64,000 nucleotides of DNA from Brucella sp. BE17. Its GTDB lineage: Bacteria > Pseudomonadota > Alphaproteobacteria > Rhizobiales > Rhizobiaceae. Location: the NCBI RefSeq assembly GCF_039545455.1, contig NZ_CP154467.1, positions 2,040,501 to 2,104,500 of the forward strand, given 5' to 3'. A program made the translations under genes and the position numbers. The notes beneath the pieces are model-generated. The model did no database searches. It saw only the letters and a list, made by a program, of their open reading frames with translations, and was not told the origin of the DNA. Below are positions 58,285-64,000 of this stretch, one piece after another; the first letter of the stretch is position 1, and each line of letters begins with the position of its first letter.

Positions 58285-59301
58285 ATGAAACACGGCACCC
58301 CCCGGACGATCGCTTCGTTCGCCGTACTGGCCCTGATTACGTTTCTCGCTGGCTGCGAGAATCAGGTCCTGCTCTCTCCCAAGGGAGAGGTCGGCATGGC
58401 TGAACGCGATCTCATCTTTTTTGCGACAGGCCTGATGCTGCTCGTCGTTCTTCCCGTTATCTTCATGACGCTGTTCTTCGTCTGGAAGTACCGCGCCACT
58501 AACGAGGAGGCTGATTACCAGCCTGACTGGCATCATTCGACAAAGATCGAGCTTGCCGTGTGGCTTATTCCCGTGGCGCTGATCATCGTTCTTGGAACGG
58601 TGACATGGTTTGCGACGCATAAGCTTGATCCCTATCGTCCGCTGGAATCGAGCGTCAAGCCGATCAATGTGGAAGTGGTGGCGCTCGATTGGAAATGGCT
58701 GTTCATTTATCCAGATCAGGGAATCGCGACCGTCAATGAAATGGCGATGCCAGTCGATGTGCCGGTCAATTTCAAGCTGACCTCCAGCAACATCATGAAT
58801 TCCTTCTTCATCCCGGCGCTGGGCAGCATGGTCTATACCATGCCGAGCATGCAGACCAAGCTGCATCTGATTGCCAATCATGAAGGCAATTTTGACGGCA
58901 TTTCGGCCAATTACAGTGGTCAGGGCTTTGCCCAGATGCGTTTTCGGGCGCATGCCTATAATCAGGCCGACTTTGACAAGTGGGTTGCTGATGTGAAGGC
59001 CAGAGGCGAAGAACTCAGCCGCGAACGGTATGCTTCGCTGGTCCAGCCGAGCGAAAAGCACCCGCCACAATTCTTCACTTATAATGACAAGGCGCTGTTC
59101 CACAATATCGTGAACCGCTGCTGGGATGGGCAGTCTGTCTGTCTTGATGATGAAATGCATCGCCAGCAGATGATCAGGGAGGCGCGCGCCACCCTGCGCA
59201 AGTCTTCGCCCGTCGATTTCAGCCAGTGGGCGAACGACGTCATTTGTGCAATTGCGCCTCAGCGTCTTACGCAGCTGGAAACGCCTCAGCGTCAGAACTG
59301 A
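58285..59301 (+). CDS. cyoA: Cytochrome bo3 ubiquinol oxidase subunit II
   Basis: CyoA is the quinol oxidase subunit II that helps pass electrons to the haem-copper centre. The 338-residue protein has a lipoprotein signal with lipobox LAGC (Cys24) and two membrane helices (about 43-66 and 86-108). A periplasmic cupredoxin-fold domain (about 125-230) lacks the CuA ligands, as expected for a quinol rather than a cytochrome c oxidase. A COX-aromatic-rich C-terminal region follows (about 250-300, with FNYND-like FFTYNDKALFHNI). Confidence 0.95.
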   Translation: MKHGTPRTIASFAVLALITFLAGCENQVLLSPKGEVGMAERDLIFFATGLMLLVVLPVIFMTLFFVWKYRATNEEADYQPDWHHSTKIELAVWLIPVALIIVLGTVTWFATHKLDPYRPLESSVKPINVEVVALDWKWLFIYPDQGIATVNEMAMPVDVPVNFKLTSSNIMNSFFIPALGSMVYTMPSMQTKLHLIANHEGNFDGISANYSGQGFAQMRFRAHAYNQADFDKWVADVKARGEELSRERYASLVQPSEKHPPQFFTYNDKALFHNIVNRCWDGQSVCLDDEMHRQQMIREARATLRKSSPVDFSQWANDVICAIAPQRLTQLETPQRQN

Positions 59302-59431
59302 ATGGTCGATTTAGCTGCGATCTCACGTGAGGTCGCGGTCAAACGCATTCAATCCTTTGTTTCAAGCAGTTCCGGCCAATGAGGCGTCATCGCCTTCTTT
59401 CGGAGCTGCGCCAATCGAAGCGTGAAAAATA

Positions 59432-61408
59432 ATGTTCGGAAAACTTACGCTTGAAGCCATTCCTTACGATCCGATCATTCTGACCACTATGGTCGGTATC
59501 GGCGTCGTCGGCTTCGCCATCTTTGCAGCCATTACCTATTTTCGCAAATGGGGTGTCCTGTGGACGGACTGGCTGACATCCGTCGATCACAAGCGGATCG
59601 GCATCATGTATATCATTCTGGCGCTGGTCATGCTGTTCCGCGGCTTTTCGGATGCCGTCATGATGCGGGCGCAGCAGGCCTTGGCCTCGGGCGCCAATGA
59701 AGGCTTTTTGCCGCCGCACCACTACGATCAGATTTTTACGGCGCACGGCGTGATCATGATCTTTTTCGTGGCGATGCCCTTCATTGTTGGTCTGATGAAC
59801 TTTGCCGTTCCGCTTCAGATCGGTGCGCGCGATGTTGCCTTTCCCTACCTCAATTCACTGAGCTTCTGGCTTACAGTTGCAGGTGCCATTCTGGTCAATA
59901 TCTCGCTCGGTATCGGTGAATTCGCCAAGACCGGCTGGCTTGCCTATCCGCCGCTATCGGGTAAAGAATTCAGCCCGGACGTCGGCGTCGATTATTATCT
60001 CTGGGCCTTGCAGATTTCGGGTATGGGAACGCTTCTGTCTGGCGTCAACCTGATCACCACCATCATCAAGATGCGCGCGCCCGGCATGGGCATGATGCAG
60101 GTTCCGGTTTTCACGTGGACGTCGCTCTGCTCGAACGTATTGATCGTCGCTGCCTTCCCGATCCTGACTGTGACGCTGTCCCTCTTGACGCTTGATCGTT
60201 ATCTGGATTTCCACTTCTTCACCAATGACAGTGGCGGCAATCCGATGATGTATGTCAACCTCATCTGGATCTGGGGGCACCCGGAAGTCTATATTCTTGT
60301 GCTCCCCTGCTTCGGAGTCTTCTCGGAAGTGGTGGCGACCCTGTCGGGCAAGCGCCTGTTCGGTTATGCATCCATGGTCTACGCGACGGTTGCTATCACA
60401 ATCCTGTCGTTTCTGGTCTGGGTGCATCACTTCTTCACCATGGGTGGTGGTGCCAGCGTCAACGCGTTCTTCGGTGTTGCAACCATGATCATCTCGATCC
60501 CGACAGGGGCCAAGGTCTTCAACTGGTTGTTTACAATGTATAAGGGCCGCGTGCGCATGGAAACGCCCATGCTCTGGACGGTCGGCTTCATGTGCACCTT
60601 TGTGGTGGGCGGCATGACCGGCGTTCTGCTCGCCGTCCCACCTGCGGATTTCGTGCTGCACAATTCGGTGTTTCTGATCGCCCACTTCCATAACGTCATC
60701 ATTTCAGGCGTGCTGTTCGGTTGTTTTGCTGGTCTCATCTACTGGTGGCCCAAGGCATTCGGCTTCAAGTTGCACGAAGGTCTCGGCCGCAAGGCGTTCT
60801 GGTGCTGGCTGGTCGGCTTTATCATGGCCTTCATGCCGCTTTATATCCTTGGACTGATGGGCATGACGCGGCGTCTTAATCACACTGAAAATCCAGCTTG
60901 GCACATCTATCTCATCATTGCGGCAATCGGCGTCGCAATCATCCTGTGCGGGATCGTACTGCAGGTTCTTCAGATCATGGTCTCGATTCGCGATCGTGAA
61001 AAACTGCGCGATACCAATGGTGACAGCTGGGGTACGGGCCGCACACTGGAATGGTCGATCTCGTCACCGCCGCCCTTCTACAATTTCGCCGAAGTGCCGC
61101 ATGTGCGTGACCATGACAGCTGGTGGGATATGAAGAAACACGGTTATGTCCGCCGCACCGAGAAATTCGCGCGCATTCATATGCCGAAGAATACCGGTAC
61201 CGGCTTCATCATCGGCATGCTGACCATTCCGCTCGGTTTTGCGCTGGTGTGGCATATCTGGTGGCTGGCGATAGCAGCCGGTCTCGCCGTTCTTGCAACC
61301 GCCATCATCCATTCCTTCAACAATGACAGGGACTATTATGTCTCGGCCGAGGAAGTGCAGAAAGTCGAAGACGTTCGCACCCGGCAATTGTCGGCTCAGG
61401 AGGCGTGA
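59432..61408 (+). CDS. cyoB: Cytochrome bo3 ubiquinol oxidase subunit I
   Basis: CyoB is the catalytic haem-copper proton pump. The 658-residue protein has the haem and copper ligands in place: His105 (TAHGVIMIF), His283 of GHPEVYIL with its cross-linked Tyr, His332-His333 (WVHHFFTMG), and His418 and His420 (AHFHNV). About 15 hydrophobic helices are seen. Start is ATG 59432 with a weak ribosome-binding site, 130 bases after cyoA, a longer gap than usual for a cyo operon. Its stop overlaps the region just before cyoC. Confidence 0.97.
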   Translation: MFGKLTLEAIPYDPIILTTMVGIGVVGFAIFAAITYFRKWGVLWTDWLTSVDHKRIGIMYIILALVMLFRGFSDAVMMRAQQALASGANEGFLPPHHYDQIFTAHGVIMIFFVAMPFIVGLMNFAVPLQIGARDVAFPYLNSLSFWLTVAGAILVNISLGIGEFAKTGWLAYPPLSGKEFSPDVGVDYYLWALQISGMGTLLSGVNLITTIIKMRAPGMGMMQVPVFTWTSLCSNVLIVAAFPILTVTLSLLTLDRYLDFHFFTNDSGGNPMMYVNLIWIWGHPEVYILVLPCFGVFSEVVATLSGKRLFGYASMVYATVAITILSFLVWVHHFFTMGGGASVNAFFGVATMIISIPTGAKVFNWLFTMYKGRVRMETPMLWTVGFMCTFVVGGMTGVLLAVPPADFVLHNSVFLIAHFHNVIISGVLFGCFAGLIYWWPKAFGFKLHEGLGRKAFWCWLVGFIMAFMPLYILGLMGMTRRLNHTENPAWHIYLIIAAIGVAIILCGIVLQVLQIMVSIRDREKLRDTNGDSWGTGRTLEWSISSPPPFYNFAEVPHVRDHDSWWDMKKHGYVRRTEKFARIHMPKNTGTGFIIGMLTIPLGFALVWHIWWLAIAAGLAVLATAIIHSFNNDRDYYVSAEEVQKVEDVRTRQLSAQEA

Positions 61409-61413
61409 TTGCT

Positions 61414-62043
61414 ATGAGCACAAGCATTTCAACCACAGCTCCCTTCAAGGGGGGCAACGAGCATCCCGCGCATGAGGATCATCATGATGCAGGATCGACC
61501 ACGCTGGTCGGTTTCTGGATCTACCTGATGAGCGACTGCGTGCTGTTCTCGGGCCTGTTTGCGACCTATGCGGTTCTGGCGCATCAGTTCGCGGGTGGTC
61601 CGACTGGACGCGAACTGTTCGACCTTCAATTCGTTCTTACCGAAACCATGCTGCTTCTCGTCTCCTCTCTGACCTATGGTCTGGCGACGTTGGCCATGTA
61701 CAAGAAGAACCGCGCCGGTCTTTTGTTCTGGCTGGGCATGACTTTCCTGCTGGGTTTTGCATTTCTGGTGATGGAAATCTATGAATTCCATCATCTGATC
61801 GCTGATGGTGCGGGACCAGGAACCAGTGCCTTCCTTTCCGCGTTCTTTGCGCTGGTGGGAACGCACGGTTTTCACATCTTCTCAGGCCTGATCTGGATTC
61901 TGGTGCTTTCCGCCCAGCTCTTACGTGACGGCCTTACTGAAAAGAACCAGACCCGTGTGATGTCGCTAAGCCTGTTCTGGCACTTCCTCGACATCATCTG
62001 GATCGGCGTCTTTACTCTTGTCTATCTGCTAGGGGTCTTGTGA
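61414..62043 (+). CDS. cyoC: Cytochrome bo3 ubiquinol oxidase subunit III
   Basis: CyoC is the five-helix subunit III of the quinol oxidase. The 209-residue protein has a His/Asp-rich N-terminal stretch, then [32 protein letters not shown] and [13 protein letters not shown] with the family's histidines. The last motif is [16 protein letters not shown] 61414 is favoured by GGAGGCG upstream; a GTG at 61405 overlaps the cyoB stop. It overlaps cyoD by one base. Confidence 0.95.
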   Translation: MSTSISTTAPFKGGNEHPAHEDHHDAGSTTLVGFWIYLMSDCVLFSGLFATYAVLAHQFAGGPTGRELFDLQFVLTETMLLLVSSLTYGLATLAMYKKNRAGLLFWLGMTFLLGFAFLVMEIYEFHHLIADGAGPGTSAFLSAFFALVGTHGFHIFSGLIWILVLSAQLLRDGLTEKNQTRVMSLSLFWHFLDIIWIGVFTLVYLLGVL

Positions 62044-62423
62044 TGAACTCTGTACATGAAACACACGACCACGCCACGCCGCATGACGCGGCTCATGGTA
62101 GCCTGAAAACCTATCTGATCGGCTTCGTGCTGGCGGTGATTCTTACTGTCGTTCCATTCCTTCTGGCAATGAATGGCTATTTCACGCCGGGAACGACGGC
62201 GGCAATTGTGATCGGCATCGCCGTGGTGCAGATCCTCGTGCATCTGGTTTATTTCCTGCACCTTGACCCGAAATCGGAAGGCGGCTGGAATATTCTGGCG
62301 CTCATTTTCACGGTCATCATTCTGGCCATCGTGCTTGCTGGCTCCATCTGGGTCATGCATCACCTCGATACCAATATGATGCCGATGTATATGACACCGG
62401 ATGATGCGCGCAATCTTCCTTAG
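62043..62423 (+). CDS. cyoD: Cytochrome bo3 ubiquinol oxidase subunit IV
   Basis: CyoD is the small subunit IV that stabilises the copper site region. The 126-residue protein has a His-rich cytoplasmic start (HETHDHATPHDAAHG), three membrane helices and the conserved QILVHLVYFLHLDPKSEGGWN segment. Its ATG shares the A of the cyoC TGA stop, so the genes are coupled. No cyoE (haem O synthase) gene follows, so that function must be encoded elsewhere. Confidence 0.93.
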   Translation: MNSVHETHDHATPHDAAHGSLKTYLIGFVLAVILTVVPFLLAMNGYFTPGTTAAIVIGIAVVQILVHLVYFLHLDPKSEGGWNILALIFTVIILAIVLAGSIWVMHHLDTNMMPMYMTPDDARNLP

Positions 62424-62427
62424 GACG

Positions 62428-62522
62428 CCTATGCGATCTGAATTTATCAGATCGGCGCTCTAATTTTTTTGATTTACCGCGCATCCCGAAAATCGTCTCA
62501 CATTTTTCGGAACGCGCTTTCA
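62428..62522. repeat. Dispersed intergenic mosaic repeat, copy 4
   Basis: The element runs from GCGATCTGAATTTATCAGAT through CGGCGCTCTAATTTTTTTGA to a TTTTTCGGAACGCGCTTTC end. It follows the same module order as copy 2 (16431-16532), including the internal GATCTGA/TCAGATC inverted pair. It starts 5 bases after the cyoD stop. Confidence 0.7.
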
Positions 62523-62525
62523 ATC

Positions 62526-62661
62526 CCGTTTGGCGGGCAGCACATAAAGCTGACCGCCGGATCTGACCAAGGCCTGACGGCCCGGTACGCGGCTTTTTCC
62601 TCCCTCTCTCCCCCCAGAAAAGCCGCGTGGCGCTCCGGTATCTCCGGAGCGCCTTTTTTTA
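62526..62661 (+). ncRNA. Candidate 3' UTR-derived small RNA of the cyo operon
   Basis: The segment has three elements. First is a 5' hairpin (GGCGG with CCGCC, about 62532-62558). Second is a perfect 11-bp stem (62587-62597 with 62618-62628) whose 20-base loop is almost all pyrimidine and includes CCTCCCTCTC. Third is a strong terminator (10-bp stem 62629-62638 with 62644-62653, then seven T). An exposed CCUCCC loop is the hallmark of rhizobial sRNAs that block ribosome-binding sites. I see no separate promoter, so it may be processed from cyoABCD mRNA, or be only its terminator. Confidence 0.4.
62629..62660 (+). terminator. Terminator of the cyo operon
   Basis: A 10-bp perfect stem (62629-62638 with 62644-62653) around a 5-base loop is followed by seven T. 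It is the last element of the structured region after cyoD. Confidence 0.92.
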
Positions 62662-62719
62662 TGCCACAAGATTTTTTCACGGATGGACAGAGTTAATCCT
62701 GTAGTAATGTTAACACTCC

Positions 62720-62748
62720 CTTGACTCAATCCGGTCATATCTAATTAT
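62720..62748 (+). promoter_or_regulatory. Probable tamA promoter
   Basis: CTTGAC at 62720-62725 is a perfect -35. An AT-rich -10 (TAATTAT, 62742-62748) lies 16-17 bases further on. The start of tamA is about 130 bases downstream. Confidence 0.6.
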
Positions 62749-62876
62749 GAGCCTCGGCTTGTCGCTTGGCCCGCAACGTTCCCTATGCTAAGCCCAACTG
62801 GACTTAAATGTTCGGGTGGGAGGCAGGCGGGACGTCAACCGGCGACCGCATAAATAAGAACCGGACAGTAGCGCGT

Positions 62877-64000
62877 ATGACTTTGAGTAACAGGACGATA
62901 TACGGAAGGCGTGTGGCTGCACTTTTGCTGGCCGCGCATTTTTCCGTTTTTGCCGTCTCGCCTGCGCTGGCGTTCGAGCTGTTCGGTGTTCGTCTGTGGG
63001 GCGAGGACAAAAAAGAAGATCCTGATATCATCGATCCAAAGCCCTATTCGGTCGAGGTGACGACCGCGGGGAACCGCAAGAATGTGGATGGCAGCGAGGC
63101 TGACGTCAAATCCACTGTGGAGGGCGCTTCGGGTCTAGTCTCGGATGCAGACAAACCCGCTTCCGGTTCCGCCGGGCTTTTGGCCAAGGCCCGCGGTGAT
63201 TATCGCCGCATTCTGGCGTCCCTTTATGGCGAAGGCCGCTATGGCGGTACGATTTCGATTACCGTCAATGGTCGCGAGGCCAATGACATTCCGCCTGACG
63301 CGGATATTCCCAATGATGCGAAGGTGGCGATCACGGTCGATCCCGGTCCGCAATTCATGTTTGCACGCACCGCCATCTCCAATCTTGCACCGCCGGCCAC
63401 CGATAAGCGCGATGTCGTGCAGTCGCCGGAAGAGGCAGGCTTTGCGCCGGGAAAACTCGCGCGTTCCGGGACCATTTTGAAGGCTGAGCGCCTGGCGGTT
63501 GAAGCCTGGCGGCAGCAGGGGTATCCCAAGGCGCGTGTGACAGGCGAGGACATCGTCGCCGATCATGACGGCAACACGGTCGATGCGGATATCGGGCTCG
63601 ATCCGGGTCGCAAGGCGCATTACGGGCCGGTCAGCGTTGTCGGCACCGCCCGCATGGACCCGCAATTCGTGGCCTGGATGACTGGCCTCAAGCCGGGGCA
63701 GGAATACGATCCCGATGATATCGAAAAGGCGAAGAAGCGTCTTGGCCGCATGGAAGTATTCCGCGCCATGAGTTTCGAGGAAGCCGAAGAAATAGAGCCG
63801 GATGGCAGCCTGCCGATGAAGCTTACCGTGCAGGAGCGAAAACCCCGCCGGTTCGGTTTCGGTGCTGAATATTCGACTCTCGACGGCTTTGGCGTCACCG
63901 GCTACTGGATGCATCGCAACCTGTTCGGACGCGGCGAGCGTCTGCGATTCGACGCCAAGGTCAGCGGTGTCGGCGGTTCGCAGGACAATTCCTTCAGTCC
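62877..64000 (+). CDS. tamA: TamA, autotransporter assembly outer-membrane protein (5' part)
   Basis: TamA is the BamA-like outer-membrane barrel that, with TamB, inserts autotransporters and other outer-membrane proteins and links the two membranes. The open frame runs off the window after 374 codons. It shows a signal peptide (about 1-33, ending SPALA), a low-complexity segment, three POTRA-like domains (about 50-310; for example SISITV-type and VSVVGTARMDPQFVAWMTGL) and the start of the barrel (RRFGFGAEYSTLDGFGVTGYWMHRNLFGRGERL). The start ATG 62877 has a weak ribosome-binding site. TamB would be expected just downstream. Confidence 0.9.
   Translation, partial: MTLSNRTIYGRRVAALLLAAHFSVFAVSPALAFELFGVRLWGEDKKEDPDIIDPKPYSVEVTTAGNRKNVDGSEADVKSTVEGASGLVSDADKPASGSAGLLAKARGDYRRILASLYGEGRYGGTISITVNGREANDIPPDADIPNDAKVAITVDPGPQFMFARTAISNLAPPATDKRDVVQSPEEAGFAPGKLARSGTILKAERLAVEAWRQQGYPKARVTGEDIVADHDGNTVDADIGLDPGRKAHYGPVSVVGTARMDPQFVAWMTGLKPGQEYDPDDIEKAKKRLGRMEVFRAMSFEEAEEIEPDGSLPMKLTVQERKPRRFGFGAEYSTLDGFGVTGYWMHRNLFGRGERLRFDAKVSGVGGSQDNSFS

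Overview
The window is a stretch of ordinary, gene-dense chromosome from an alphaproteobacterium of the order Rhizobiales, almost certainly the Brucella/Ochrobactrum group. The evidence is the gene order (nusA-infB-rbfA-truB-rpsO-pnp, fabI-fabB-fabA next to irr, rpsT-dnaA-dnaN-recF, yejA-yejA-yejB-yejE-yejF, ffs-dnaX-ybaB-recR, aroA-cmk-rpsA, cyoABCD-tamA), an Irr-type Fur protein, membrane-anchored CycM, a CP4-like EPSP synthase, rhizobial-style promoters (CTTGNN-N17-CTATNN) and copies of a short intergenic repeat typical of these genomes. I cannot name the species. There are no phage, insertion sequence, plasmid or CRISPR signatures.

Layout. Positions 1-9.5 kb carry the translation and RNA-decay cluster (end of nusA, a YlxR-like protein, infB, rbfA, truB, rpsO, pnp) and an RsmC-like methyltransferase. 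At 9.6-13.2 kb the unsaturated fatty acid genes fabA, fabB and fabI run leftward, divergent from irr. At 13.3-20 kb lie a wHTH/NlpC-P60 pair, a 2-hydroxyacid dehydrogenase, an SH3 protein, an M17 aminopeptidase, an orphan Flp pilin, mutM and an enoyl-CoA hydratase. The replication block rpsT-dnaA-dnaN-recF spans 20-25.5 kb, with a perfect DnaA box upstream of dnaA. From 25.5 to 35 kb come a MoeB/ThiF protein and a tightly overlapped leftward peptide ABC operon with two YejA paralogues. At 35-39 kb are cycM, kdsB, pheA, nudC and a HIT protein. The 4.5S RNA gene, dnaX-ybaB-recR and a lytic transglycosylase follow. At 43.5-46.2 kb a membrane protein of unknown function precedes a LysR/YeiH divergent pair. 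The aroA-cmk-rpsA operon runs leftward at 46-50.5 kb. At 50.8-57.8 kb are a TIGR02300 protein, tRNA-Ala(GGC), a Cys-rich secreted protein, acetoacetyl-CoA synthetase, an amino-acid binding protein, two small proteins and a molybdopterin-binding protein. The window ends with cyoABCD (cytochrome bo3 oxidase) and the 5' part of tamA.

Most of the window is housekeeping. The items most worth follow-up are non-coding: a compact candidate small RNA gene at about 56285-56405 with its own promoter, an 8-bp closing stem and a terminator; a structured element after cyoD at about 62526-62661 that shows a pyrimidine-rich CCUCCC loop like rhizobial anti-Shine-Dalgarno sRNAs; a multi-hairpin pnp leader; and four copies of a mosaic repeat, two of which supply the stop codon of the neighbouring gene. 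Among proteins, the molybdopterin-binding protein looks like the front half of a usually fused MocA-type enzyme, and AroA has Gly at the position corresponding to Ala100 of CP4 EPSP synthase. I did not find a convincing new defence, secretion or biosynthetic system here.
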